DNA of 64,000 nucleotides from Dyadobacter beijingensis DSM 21582 (GTDB lineage: Bacteria > Bacteroidota > Bacteroidia > Cytophagales > Spirosomataceae): NCBI RefSeq assembly GCF_000382205.1, contig NZ_KB907786.1, positions 310,001-374,000 on the forward strand. Reading direction: 5' to 3'. The number at the start of each line of letters is the position of its first letter. Position 1 is the stretch's first letter. Under the pieces are notes generated by a model. That model ran no database searches. It worked only from the letters and a program-made list of their open reading frames with translations, and was not told the origin of the DNA. Of this stretch, positions 1 through 8,239 are shown piece after piece. A program made the position numbers and the translations under genes.

Positions 1-2
1 CG

Positions 3-1799
3 AAGGAAGGCGGTGCATTGCCCGATGCGGGCGAAAAAAACGGAAAAAGCAGCCGGGAGCATTATAAACTGACCGTGTCGGGCGCGGGCGTGCGGGTGGA
101 GGCGGAAACGTCGGCCGGATTGTACTATGCCGTGCAGACATTGCGCCAGCTGGTAAGTGGTGCAGGCAAAAATGCATTTATCCCCGGCGTGATCATCGAG
201 GACCGTCCGAAACTGGCCTACCGCGGCGTGATGATGGATTTCGCACACGGCGGCTTGCTGACGGTCGACGAGATCAAGCGGCAGATCGATTTCCTGGCGA
301 TGTGGAAAACCAACCAGTACTACTTTTACAATGAGGTCAGTATCGAGCTGAAAGGTTACCCGACTGTCGCCTACCGCGCGGGCTACTCGAAGGCGCAAAT
401 CCGGGAGATTGTCGCATACGGAAAGGAGCGTCATATGGATGTGGTGCCGTTCCTGAATCTCTACGGGCATTTGCACGAGCTGCTGCGGAGCGAGCAATAC
501 GCCGATCTGGCTATCGGTCAATACGGCCACGAGCTCGACCCGCGCAAGCCGGCGATCAATGCAATGCTGCAAGACTGGATCAAACAATATACCGACCTCT
601 TCCCAAGCCCTTTCATCCATGTCGGTTTCGATGAAACCTGGGAAACCAAGCGCATTGCCGACGACCGGGACGGCCGGATCAGCTCCGAAAACCTTTGGGT
701 ACAGCAGCTCACATTCGTCCAGAAAGAGCTCGAAAAGTACGGCAAAACCGTGCTGGCGTGGACGGATATGAACAACTACTATCCCGACATTATTAAGAAA
801 ATCCCGAAAGAGGTCATTCCCGTCATATGGGAGTATAAGCCTGATACGGTGGAGATTAACCGCTACCTGAACCCGGTGCTGAAAGAGAAAAAACCATTTT
901 TTATCCAGCCGGCGGTGTCGGGCTGGGGCCATATTTACCCCGACGCGGATTACACCTATACCAACATCGACCTCTGCCTGCAGGCAGGCATGCGCAACAA
1001 CACATTAGGGTTTATTCACTCAGTATGGACCGATCCCGTGGAGCCGTTTGTGCGGGCGTCGTGGCTGTTTATGGCTTATGGCTGCATTGGTGCCTGGCAG
1101 GGTAAAGTGCCTGATAAAAAGGATTTTACCGAACGTTATTCGCAAATCATGTACCCTTCGGTAGCGGCCGGCATGGGGAAGGCATTCGATTACCTGGCCG
1201 CGTCGAACGCGGCGCTCGATAAATGCCTCGGCCGCAATACCGCCGGCATGCCGCGGGGAACGATCATCGAAAGCTGGTCGAACCCGTTTTTGCCTTACTA
1301 CCTGAAAAACACCACCGAACACGTTGCCGATTTCCGGAATGCCCGCAAACTGAGCGAGTTGGCCCAGGGCGAGCTGATCACCGCATTGCATACTGCAAGT
1401 CCGAAAGACACGGCGTTCATCCATTCGATGATCGTCACGGCGCGGCTTATGGCTTACTCGGCAACGCGTTTCCTGTGGGCAAAAACGATTAGCGACCGGT
1501 GGGACGAATCGATGCTGCAGCGGAAGAAGAACGACTTCGTGGTATACGACATTACCCATCTCTGCCACGGCCTGCTGATCGACGTAATGGACGAGAATGG
1601 AGAGCTGAAAACGGCCTATTCGGAAGCGTGGAAGTCGGAATACCTGCCTTACCGGATGAATACGATGCTGGGCCGCTTCGATGTCGAATATGCGCTGTGG
1701 CAGAAGCTGTTCCTCAAAGTGATCGACTACCGCATTGAAAATAAACCGGAACACGTAGCTGATCAGTCATTCGAGGCATTGTTCAAACCTGATTTTTAA
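3..1799 (+). CDS. GH20 beta-N-acetylhexosaminidase, N-terminus cut by window edge
   Basis: The reading frame is open to the left edge, so the true start lies outside the window and about 598 residues are visible. The first 60 residues look like the GH20b domain that precedes the catalytic barrel, followed by a TIM-barrel region. The hallmark Asp-Glu pair of retaining, substrate-assisted hexosaminidases is visible in HVGFDETWE, with the Asp codon at 630-632. The family releases terminal beta-linked GlcNAc or GalNAc from glycans, normally in the periplasm or at the cell surface. The missing N-terminus prevents a signal-peptide check. A GH109-like glycosidase lies downstream in the same orientation, which suggests that the locus handles N-acetylhexosamine-containing glycans. 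The family call is firm; the linkage specificity is not known. Confidence 0.88.
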   Translation, partial: KEGGALPDAGEKNGKSSREHYKLTVSGAGVRVEAETSAGLYYAVQTLRQLVSGAGKNAFIPGVIIEDRPKLAYRGVMMDFAHGGLLTVDEIKRQIDFLAMWKTNQYYFYNEVSIELKGYPTVAYRAGYSKAQIREIVAYGKERHMDVVPFLNLYGHLHELLRSEQYADLAIGQYGHELDPRKPAINAMLQDWIKQYTDLFPSPFIHVGFDETWETKRIADDRDGRISSENLWVQQLTFVQKELEKYGKTVLAWTDMNNYYPDIIKKIPKEVIPVIWEYKPDTVEINRYLNPVLKEKKPFFIQPAVSGWGHIYPDADYTYTNIDLCLQAGMRNNTLGFIHSVWTDPVEPFVRASWLFMAYGCIGAWQGKVPDKKDFTERYSQIMYPSVAAGMGKAFDYLAASNAALDKCLGRNTAGMPRGTIIESWSNPFLPYYLKNTTEHVADFRNARKLSELAQGELITALHTASPKDTAFIHSMIVTARLMAYSATRFLWAKTISDRWDESMLQRKKNDFVVYDITHLCHGLLIDVMDENGELKTAYSEAWKSEYLPYRMNTMLGRFDVEYALWQKLFLKVIDYRIENKPEHVADQSFEALFKPDF

Positions 1800-1913
1800 A
1801 GATTGGCGAATTAGACCGCTGCCTTCACGGGCGCTGCCGGATATTTTAATGTTCCCGTGAAAAAGCAGGATTAAAACAGGTGAATTTATTTTTGTAAACT
1901 ATTTTATATAAAT

Positions 1914-1944
1914 TTTGTAAACAAAAAATTAAGTCATACATTTG
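1914..1944 (+). promoter_or_regulatory. Bacteroidota-type promoter of the catabolic operon
   Basis: A TTTG element at 1914-1917 and TACATTTG at 1937-1944 are separated by exactly 19 bases. This fits the Bacteroidota consensus TTTG-N19-TANNTTTG. Transcription would start near 1950, about 20 bases before the ATG at 1971. The surrounding 60 bases are very AT-rich. The site marks the probable start of the operon that begins with the creatininase-family gene. Confidence 0.75.
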
Positions 1945-1970
1945 AACAACAGCTCTTGTACGAACCCGCT

Positions 1971-2756
1971 ATGCTATTTGCCGACCTGAACTATCCTGCA
2001 ATCCGTGAACAAGCCGGCAGCGCCGTGGTGGTACTTCCGCTAGGTGCCATCGAGCAGCACGGGCCGCATATGGCCGTGGCAACGGATACGGATATCGTGA
2101 CGCACCTGGCACGTGAGGCGGAGAAATCGCTGCCGGGCGAAGTGCTGCTTTGCCCGACGATGCCGTTCGGTTCGAGCCATCACCATTTGTCGTTCGGCGG
2201 TACGATCAGCATCAGCCCCGCATTATACACGCAGGTGGTGGTGGATATGGTCGGCAGTTTGCTGCAAAACGGCTTTCGCCGGATCGTGCTTTTGAACGGC
2301 CACGGCGGTAACATCACGCCGGTGAGGCAGGCGCTGGCGGTCCTGAGCAAGGATTACGATCACACTATGCCAGCCAACATTGCATTGGTGACCTACTGGG
2401 AGCTGGCCGGAAAGCCTTTCGCGGGCGAGTTGCCGATGGAAAGCCCGGCCCTGAGCCACGCCTGCGAATACGAAACGAGCATGATGCTGCACCTTTTTCC
2501 GGAAAAAGTATGGATGAATAGGGCAGAACGCGCATCAAGGCCCGCCAGCAACGGCTACATTCCCTGGGAGGACGACGAGCCCTACCGCGGCGTGACGCTA
2601 TTCAAACAGACCGCTTTCATTTCCAGCAACGGCAGCAGCGGCGAACCCCAAAAAGCCACCCCCGAAAAAGGCGCACACCTGATCGCTAAGGCGACGCAAG
2701 CATTGGTAACGTTCCTGCGGGCGTTTGGGGCATGGGAGATTGGAGGAAGGCTGTAA
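1971..2756 (+). CDS. Creatininase-family amidohydrolase
   Basis: This 261-residue protein carries the metal-binding signature of the creatininase family: PLGAIEQHGPH near the N-terminus, ATDTD shortly after, NGHGGN in the middle and CEYETS in the C-terminal half. Family members are metal-dependent hydrolases that open cyclic amides or hydrolyse amide bonds, including creatininase, formamide hydrolases and mycofactocin MftE. An in-frame TTG lies upstream at 1956, but the promoter at 1914-1944 places the transcription start near 1950, so the ATG at 1971 is preferred. It is the first gene of a run of nine same-strand genes. A role in removing an amide, lactam or acetyl group from the pathway substrate is an inference; true creatininase activity is unlikely in this context. 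Confidence 0.85.
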   Translation: MLFADLNYPAIREQAGSAVVVLPLGAIEQHGPHMAVATDTDIVTHLAREAEKSLPGEVLLCPTMPFGSSHHHLSFGGTISISPALYTQVVVDMVGSLLQNGFRRIVLLNGHGGNITPVRQALAVLSKDYDHTMPANIALVTYWELAGKPFAGELPMESPALSHACEYETSMMLHLFPEKVWMNRAERASRPASNGYIPWEDDEPYRGVTLFKQTAFISSNGSSGEPQKATPEKGAHLIAKATQALVTFLRAFGAWEIGGRL

Positions 2757-2783
2757 GCGATAGGCTGTAAGCTGTAAGCGATA
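2750..2783 (+). repeat. Short imperfect tandem repeat after the creatininase gene
   Basis: GCTGTAAGCGATA occurs at 2750-2762 and again at 2771-2783, with GGCTGTAA between the copies. The first copy overlaps the stop codon of the creatininase-family gene. A related AT-rich palindromic stretch (aagcttatagct) follows near 2836. No function is evident; slippage-generated intergenic repeats are the simplest explanation. Confidence 0.6.
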
Positions 2784-2854
2784 ACCAAGGATCTGATTCT
2801 GTATGATGTTTCACTAAATATAGCCTAAGGCTTAAAGCTTATAGCTACTTCAAC

Positions 2855-3235
2855 ATGCCGAAACAAGAAATAAAGCACCCTGATAAAAGTGTCAGCACCG
2901 GCGCGTATTCTGCCGGTGTTTTGAAAAACGGACTGCTGTTCGTGAGTGGCCAGGGGCCGCTGGACCTTGCTACCGGCGAGGTGAAGCGCGGTACCATCGA
3001 GGAAGAGACGTTGCTCACGCTCGAACATGTGAAAAAGGTGGTGGAGGCGGCGGGCGGTACCGTGGACGATATTATGAAATGTACGGTCCATTTGCTGGAT
3101 ATCAACGATTTCGACCGCTACAATGCGGCTTACGCGTCTTTTTTCAAGGGCATTTTACCCGCCCGCACGACTGTACAATCGGTACTCGGCGACGGCATTA
3201 AAATCGAGATCGACGCCATCGCGCTGATCGGTTAG
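2855..3235 (+). CDS. RidA-family (YjgF/YER057c/UK114) enamine/imine deaminase
   Basis: The 126-residue length and sequence match the RidA family, which hydrolyses reactive enamines and imines such as 2-aminoacrylate to keto acids and ammonia. The conserved arginine lies in PARTTVQSV near residue 107 and the conserved acid in IEIDAIA near the C-terminus, so the protein should be catalytically competent. Members form trimers with active sites at the subunit interfaces. The gene sits 98 bases after the creatininase-family gene and 23 bases before the dehydrogenase gene. In a locus with dehydratase-type enzymes, it may clear an imine or enamine formed from an amino-containing intermediate; that role is inferred. 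Confidence 0.92.
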   Translation: MPKQEIKHPDKSVSTGAYSAGVLKNGLLFVSGQGPLDLATGEVKRGTIEEETLLTLEHVKKVVEAAGGTVDDIMKCTVHLLDINDFDRYNAAYASFFKGILPARTTVQSVLGDGIKIEIDAIALIG

Positions 3236-3258
3236 TGAACTGTTTTAGGATTGATACC

Positions 3259-4212
3259 ATGAGTTTGAAACAACGCATCGGCACCGTGGGACTTGGATTG
3301 ATGGGCAGCAGCATTGCTACCTGCATCCTCGCGGCCGGGCATGCGGTAACATCGCTTGTCAGGGACGCCAGCGAGGCCGAACCGGCCCGTAAACGTATTC
3401 TAGGCTTCCTGACGGAGCTTTCGGAAGAAGGCTTGCTGAATGAAACACCGGAAATAGTGGCACAGCGCATTACCGTTACAACCGATGTGAACGACCTGGC
3501 CGGCATTTCGGTCGTGATCGAATCCATTACCGAGGATGTGGAAGCCAAAAAGGCGGTGTACCATGCATTGGAAACCGTGCTTTCGCCCACGGCGATTATC
3601 GGCAGCAATACGTCGGCCATTCCCGTGTCGGTGTTGCAGGACGGCTTGCAGCATCCCGGCCGGCTGCTGGGCATTCACTGGGCTGAACCGGCGCATATTA
3701 CCCGGTTTATGGAGGTGATTTGCGGGAAGGATTCGGAGCTGTTGTACGCGCAACAGATCGTGCAGCTGGCCGAAAGCTGGGGCAAGGAGCCGTCGCTGCT
3801 GCGGAAGGACATCCGGGGGTTTATCACCAACCGCATTATGTACGCCATGCTGCGGGAAGCGTTCAACCTGGTCGAGAATGGTTATGCGACGGTGGAGGAC
3901 GTGGACCGCTCGCTGCGCAACGACCTGGGTTACTGGATCACATTCGCCGGACCGTTCCGGTTTATGGACCTCACGGGCATTCCGGCCTACCTCACCGTGA
4001 TGAAAGACCTCTTCCCCGACCTCGATAACCGCCAGTCGACCCCTGAAATGATGGAAAAGCTGGTAGCCTCGGGCGCGAAGGGCGTGAGCAACGCGCAAGG
4101 ATTTTACCCTTATACACACGAATCGGCGGAAGCCTGGGAAAAAGCATTTATCGATTTCAGCTACGACATCCGAAAGCTGGCTGAAAAGTACCCGCAGCAT
4201 TCAGGAGCATGA
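3259..4212 (+). CDS. 3-hydroxyacyl-CoA dehydrogenase-family NAD-dependent hydroxy-acid dehydrogenase
   Basis: This 317-residue protein has an N-terminal Rossmann fold with GLGLMGSS, the SNTSAIP serine motif, and the catalytic histidine in GIHWAEP, where classical family members read HFFNP. The C-terminal helical domain contains DIRGFITNRI. Besides fatty-acid enzymes, the family includes L-gulonate 3-dehydrogenase (lambda-crystallin type) and L-carnitine dehydrogenase. With no other beta-oxidation gene nearby, a small hydroxy acid or sugar acid is the more likely substrate. A frame-compatible GTG at 3235 touches the ridA stop, but the ATG at 3259 follows a purine-rich TTAGGA and gives a normal N-terminus. 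The stop overlaps the next start as ATGA, indicating translational coupling. Confidence 0.85.
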   Translation: MSLKQRIGTVGLGLMGSSIATCILAAGHAVTSLVRDASEAEPARKRILGFLTELSEEGLLNETPEIVAQRITVTTDVNDLAGISVVIESITEDVEAKKAVYHALETVLSPTAIIGSNTSAIPVSVLQDGLQHPGRLLGIHWAEPAHITRFMEVICGKDSELLYAQQIVQLAESWGKEPSLLRKDIRGFITNRIMYAMLREAFNLVENGYATVEDVDRSLRNDLGYWITFAGPFRFMDLTGIPAYLTVMKDLFPDLDNRQSTPEMMEKLVASGAKGVSNAQGFYPYTHESAEAWEKAFIDFSYDIRKLAEKYPQHSGA

Positions 4213-5342
4213 CAACTATTACAGCCATCCGCGCCACCGAGGTGATCGTGCCTGCCAAACCGGGTAGCCTCAATTCCGAGACGGTGCTCGACAAGGACAG
4301 CGCATTTGCCCAAAAGTTCCTGACCGGCGAAAGCTGGACGGAATTTGCCAATCAGCCGAAGTGGATCGTCGAAATGACGCTTTCGAACGGGCTCACGGGC
4401 ATTGGCGAAACCTACCGCAGCGCATCCGGCGAGCAGATCCGCGAAGCGATGCAGGCATTTGCCGGACAGGATGTGCTGAAACTGAACTGGCGCCGCCTGC
4501 CGGTCATCGATCAGCGGATTTACGAGGCATTCGAAAGCGCCGTGCTCGACCTGGTAGGCAAGCTCCTGCACGTGCCCGTATACCAGCTGCTTGGCGGAGG
4601 TTACCGCGCTACCATCGATTGCATGGGCTGGACCGGCCGCCGTACCCCCGAAGATGCCGCGCAAAAGGCATTCGAAGCGATGCGGAAAGGGCATAAGGTG
4701 TTCAAATTCAAATGCTCCGACGAAGATCCTGTGCGGCTCTGGACGGAAGAAATTAAACGCAAATGCGGCGATGGCATCAAAGTCCTGCTCGACCCGAACC
4801 AGCGCTGGAACGACGTGGATACGACGATGAAACTGATGGAAGGCGTGGAAATGGACGTGATGCTGGGCCTCGAAGATCCTATTCTGCATGCGGATGTGGA
4901 AGGTTTTCAGTATTTGAAACAAAAACTGGGCATCCCGATATACCGCCACATTTCGCTGCCCTACACGCAGGATATCCGGGACATGATCACTTTCGTGCGT
5001 GCAGATGCCGCCGACGGCTACAATTTCAATGGCTCGGCTTACAATTGCGTGCTGCTGGCGGAGATCGCGCACCTGGAAGGCAAAGCATGCTGGCGGGGAT
5101 CGGAGGTGGATCTGGGCATTTCGGAGACGATGGGCCTGCATATCGCCGCGGCGAGCATTAACTGTACGATTCCGTCGGACATTTTCGGCGAGCTGGTGCG
5201 CGTCGACGACCTCATCTCCGAACCCATTGCATTCGAAAACGGGGCGGCCAAAGTGCCGCAGGGCCACGGGCTGGGCATAACGCTCGACGAAGAAGCGATT
5301 AAAAAATTTCAAACCGGAAAAATCATCACCGCGCATTCATGA
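4209..5342 (+). CDS. Enolase-superfamily (mandelate racemase/muconate lactonizing type) enzyme
   Basis: This 377-residue protein has the capping domain plus modified TIM barrel of the superfamily. The KFKFKC segment near residue 161 resembles the K-x-K base of the MLE branch. Metal ligands are visible in LLDPNQRW and GLEDPI. The segment where a second catalytic lysine often sits reads DGYNFNG, so the chemistry may differ from standard dipeptide epimerases or muconate enzymes. The superfamily abstracts the proton alpha to a carboxylate and includes many acid-sugar dehydratases. The gene overlaps both neighbours by ATGA junctions, so it is part of one translationally coupled unit. The exact substrate cannot be read from the sequence. 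Confidence 0.85.
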   Translation: MTTITAIRATEVIVPAKPGSLNSETVLDKDSAFAQKFLTGESWTEFANQPKWIVEMTLSNGLTGIGETYRSASGEQIREAMQAFAGQDVLKLNWRRLPVIDQRIYEAFESAVLDLVGKLLHVPVYQLLGGGYRATIDCMGWTGRRTPEDAAQKAFEAMRKGHKVFKFKCSDEDPVRLWTEEIKRKCGDGIKVLLDPNQRWNDVDTTMKLMEGVEMDVMLGLEDPILHADVEGFQYLKQKLGIPIYRHISLPYTQDIRDMITFVRADAADGYNFNGSAYNCVLLAEIAHLEGKACWRGSEVDLGISETMGLHIAAASINCTIPSDIFGELVRVDDLISEPIAFENGAAKVPQGHGLGITLDEEAIKKFQTGKIITAHS

Positions 5343-6277
5343 AGAAAGCCGTTTTCTCCTGGACGATCCTTTTCCTGTGCAACCTGATATGGTCGTTCCA
5401 TTTTACGTGCATTAAGCTCACCCAGGACCAGGTGGGGCCGTATTTTACGGTGTGGCTGCCCATGCTGCTGGCCACGGTATTCCTGGCGCCGTTCGTATGG
5501 CGGGATTTCAAAAAAGGCGGTAAAAAACTGAAAGACGTACTCATTTTCGTACAACTCGCGGCCGTCGGGGCATTTCCCTCGCAGGTACTTATGACCTGGG
5601 GCACGCAGTATTCGCTTGCCAGCAATGCAGCCATCCTGATCCTCGCATTACCCGTCGTCACAGCCGTGTTTGCGTTTTTTATACTCAAAGAAAAAATGAA
5701 CCGCATCCGCTGGATCAGCTTTGGGATCGCGATCGTGGGCGTACTCCTGTGCTCGACGGACGACATCCGGAATATGGACATGAGCTCGCAGTACGCGCTG
5801 GGTAATATCCTGATTTTCCTCGCGATCCTCGGCAATGGGTATTACAATGTCGGCTGCAAAAAAGTGGCCGAGCAATACACCGAAATGGAAATGGTTTTTT
5901 ACACCTACCTCGTGATGGTGATCCTGCTGGCACCGCTGGTATGGTATTACGAGCCCGGCATGTTCGCCGTGATTCCGCATTACACCGCGCAGACGTGGAC
6001 GGGTATGATCGCCCTTACGCTGTTCCACAACTTCCTGTCGATGCTGATGTTTTTTAAAGTGCTCAAATACCTCGATGCCACGCAGGTAGCATTGTCCAAT
6101 TACCTCATCACCTTCATGGGACTGCCCATTGCGGCATTTGTATTGGGGGAAACCTTAAAAACGCAGGCCATTATCGGCGGCATCCTCGTGCTGGCCTCGA
6201 CATTGATACTCACAATTGTAGATAGCAAAGCAGCCCGGCAAAAGGCTGCGGAAGAACTGGTTAATGTCAATCCATAA
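5339..6277 (+). CDS. EamA/DMT-family transporter
   Basis: This 312-residue protein has about ten hydrophobic segments arranged as two homologous EamA halves, typical of the drug/metabolite transporter superfamily. The N-terminus reads straight into a membrane helix (FSWTILFLCNLIWS), and the C-terminus ends in a charged tail (DSKAARQKAAEEL). The start codon overlaps the stop of the enolase-superfamily gene. Members move small metabolites such as amino acids or sugar acids across the inner membrane, often as exporters. The operon position suggests that it carries the pathway substrate or a by-product. Confidence 0.85.
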   Translation: MKKAVFSWTILFLCNLIWSFHFTCIKLTQDQVGPYFTVWLPMLLATVFLAPFVWRDFKKGGKKLKDVLIFVQLAAVGAFPSQVLMTWGTQYSLASNAAILILALPVVTAVFAFFILKEKMNRIRWISFGIAIVGVLLCSTDDIRNMDMSSQYALGNILIFLAILGNGYYNVGCKKVAEQYTEMEMVFYTYLVMVILLAPLVWYYEPGMFAVIPHYTAQTWTGMIALTLFHNFLSMLMFFKVLKYLDATQVALSNYLITFMGLPIAAFVLGETLKTQAIIGGILVLASTLILTIVDSKAARQKAAEELVNVNP

Positions 6278-6289
6278 ACCCTGACTAGT

Positions 6290-7246
6290 ATGAATGAAGC
6301 AAATGAATTGTTCGGCGTGGTACCCATTATCCCGACGCCGTTCACGGAAGACGAGGAGATTGACGAGCCCGCACTCCGTAACCTGATCGACTTCGCCGTC
6401 TCGTGCGGCGTGGAGGCCGTGTGCCTGCCCGCGTATGCGAGCGAATTTTACAAACTGACGGACGACGAGAAGTTGCAGGTCGTACGGGTAGCGGTGGCCC
6501 ATTCGGCGGGGCGCGTGAAAATCGTCGCGCAGTCCAACCACCCGTCTCTGAAACAGGCGATCCGGCTCGCGCAGGCCAATGTGGAGGCCGGTGCGGACGT
6601 GGTATCGCTCGCCGTGCCGCGCATATTCAGCCTGCCGGAAGAATCGCTGCGGGAGTATCTTTCCGGGTTTTTGCAGTCGGTACCGGATACGCCGGTGCTC
6701 GTGCAGGATTTCAACCCCGGCGGTGCGTCTATCAGCGTCGGGCTGATCAGCGAGCTGATGGCCCGGCACCCGAATTTCAAATACCTCAAACTGGAAGAGC
6801 CGCTTTGTGCCCCCAAGTTTGAAAACATTATCAAAGAAACCGGCGGGAAGATCGGCCTGTTCGAGGGCTGGGGTGGATTGTACATGCTGGAACTGATCCC
6901 GCTGGGCATTCGCGGCGTCATGCCAGGTCTGGCGGTGTCGGACATTTTGCAAAAGGTATTTACGCTCCGTAACCAGGGCGAACACCGCCGGGCGTTCGAT
7001 TTGTTTGAAAAAGTGATGCCGCAGATATTCTTTTCCCTGCAAAACATGGAGCTATTCCACTACGCCGAAAAGGAGCTTTTGATCGCACGCGGCGTGCTCA
7101 GGAACAGCATTGCGCGCAAGGCTGCGTATATCCCGGACCCTTCTTCTATTTCTTATATTAAAGAATTGAACCAGAGGATTTTGGATATAGTAAATGACGA
7201 AACGTGGGAAATCAAGTCACTCGAAACAACCTTGTCAAAAGCGTGA
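6290..7246 (+). CDS. DapA/NAL-family aldolase or dehydratase
   Basis: The 318-residue protein opens with GVVPIIPTPF, the N-terminal signature of the dihydrodipicolinate synthase / N-acetylneuraminate lyase family. The Schiff-base lysine should be in KYLKLEEP near residue 166. The tyrosine region is replaced by VLVQDFN, a form closer to keto-deoxy sugar acid enzymes than to lysine-biosynthetic DapA. The family cleaves or dehydrates 2-keto-3-deoxy acids through a lysine imine. It starts 12 bases after the transporter gene. Downstream of an enolase-superfamily enzyme, it plausibly acts on the resulting 2-keto-3-deoxy acid, which is an inference. Confidence 0.87.
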   Translation: MNEANELFGVVPIIPTPFTEDEEIDEPALRNLIDFAVSCGVEAVCLPAYASEFYKLTDDEKLQVVRVAVAHSAGRVKIVAQSNHPSLKQAIRLAQANVEAGADVVSLAVPRIFSLPEESLREYLSGFLQSVPDTPVLVQDFNPGGASISVGLISELMARHPNFKYLKLEEPLCAPKFENIIKETGGKIGLFEGWGGLYMLELIPLGIRGVMPGLAVSDILQKVFTLRNQGEHRRAFDLFEKVMPQIFFSLQNMELFHYAEKELLIARGVLRNSIARKAAYIPDPSSISYIKELNQRILDIVNDETWEIKSLETTLSKA

Positions 7247-7311
7247 TACAGAACGGTAAAAAAAGTACATTTAGAACCAGCAATAAACCCACTAACAAAA
7301 AAGCTGGTAAG

Positions 7312-8055
7312 ATGAACACTTTCGAGAATCAGGTCGCCGTGATCACCGGCGCCGCTTCCGGGCTAGGCCTCGTAATTGCCCATAAAATGCTGAATGAAGG
7401 AGCTCGGATAGGCCTGCTGGATTTAAACGAGAAAGCGTTGAACGAAGAATTTGTAGGAAATGCCGATCGCGAAGAGCTGATCGGCGTGGATGTTACCGAC
7501 GAAGCGCTGGTTGCTCAGGCAGTGGGCCGCGTCGTGGAACGCTTCGGGAAGATCGATATCCTGATCAACTGCGCGGGCATCACCGGCGCGACGAACATCA
7601 AAAGTCACGAGGTAGATACCGCCAATTTACAGAAGGTATTCAATGTCAATTTTATGAGCAGCTTCTTTACGGCCAAAGCCGTGCTGCCCCATATGCTCAA
7701 AAACAATTACGGCCGCATATTGCATATCGCCTCCATTGCCGGTAAGGAAGGAAATGCCGGTATGCTCGCCTACTCGGCTTCGAAAGCGGCGGTGATCGGG
7801 ATGGCCAAAGTGCAGGGCAAGGAATATGCCGAAACGGGCATTACGGTGAATGCGCTGGCCCCGGCCGTGATCCAAACGCCCCTCGTGGATGCCATGCCCG
7901 ACGCACAGGTGAAATACATGACCGACAAAATCCCCATGAAACGCTGCGGCACCCTCGAAGAAGCCGCCAACATGGCAGCATTCATCGTCTCGCCGGACAA
8001 CAGTTTTACGACAGGGTTCTGTTTCGATCTTTCAGGGGGCAGGGCCACGTATTAG
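7312..8055 (+). CDS. Short-chain dehydrogenase/reductase (FabG-like)
   Basis: This 247-residue protein shows the complete classical SDR set: TGAASGLG cofactor motif, NCAGITG, a catalytic serine in IASIAG and the YSASKAA Tyr-Lys pair. The frame continues upstream to 7204, overlapping the DapA-family gene, but those residues do not resemble an SDR. The ATG at 7312 places the first beta-strand (QVAVITGAA) at the proper distance. Such enzymes oxidise or reduce hydroxyl/keto groups with NAD(P). Within the operon it probably handles a sugar-acid intermediate rather than fatty-acid synthesis. Confidence 0.9.
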   Translation: MNTFENQVAVITGAASGLGLVIAHKMLNEGARIGLLDLNEKALNEEFVGNADREELIGVDVTDEALVAQAVGRVVERFGKIDILINCAGITGATNIKSHEVDTANLQKVFNVNFMSSFFTAKAVLPHMLKNNYGRILHIASIAGKEGNAGMLAYSASKAAVIGMAKVQGKEYAETGITVNALAPAVIQTPLVDAMPDAQVKYMTDKIPMKRCGTLEEAANMAAFIVSPDNSFTTGFCFDLSGGRATY

Positions 8056-8239
8056 GGCGGGGTTGCCCAGGAGGGGCTTCCTGCGGCACGTCACAGGACA
8101 CCCCGCGGGGGTGAGGGTGGTAATCCGGCTGGTTGCTAGAAACAGAATGCCCCTCCGGAGCTACGCAGGTCCCGACAAAACCATTGTAAAAATCATCGGC
8201 GGTCAGCGGTCGGCCGTCGCCGGTCAAAAACGCATTACG

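Noticed and set aside
8161-8235. GC-rich repetitive segment (ggtcagcggtcggccgtcgccggt) before the deacetylase-like gene
   Set aside because: It looks like a partial inverted repeat, but the arms are short and interrupted, with no T run, so no terminator or element can be claimed.
8063-8239. Upstream extension of the deacetylase-like gene
   Set aside because: The translation is rich in Arg and Val without structure, and the ATG at 8240 begins at the first plausible strand.
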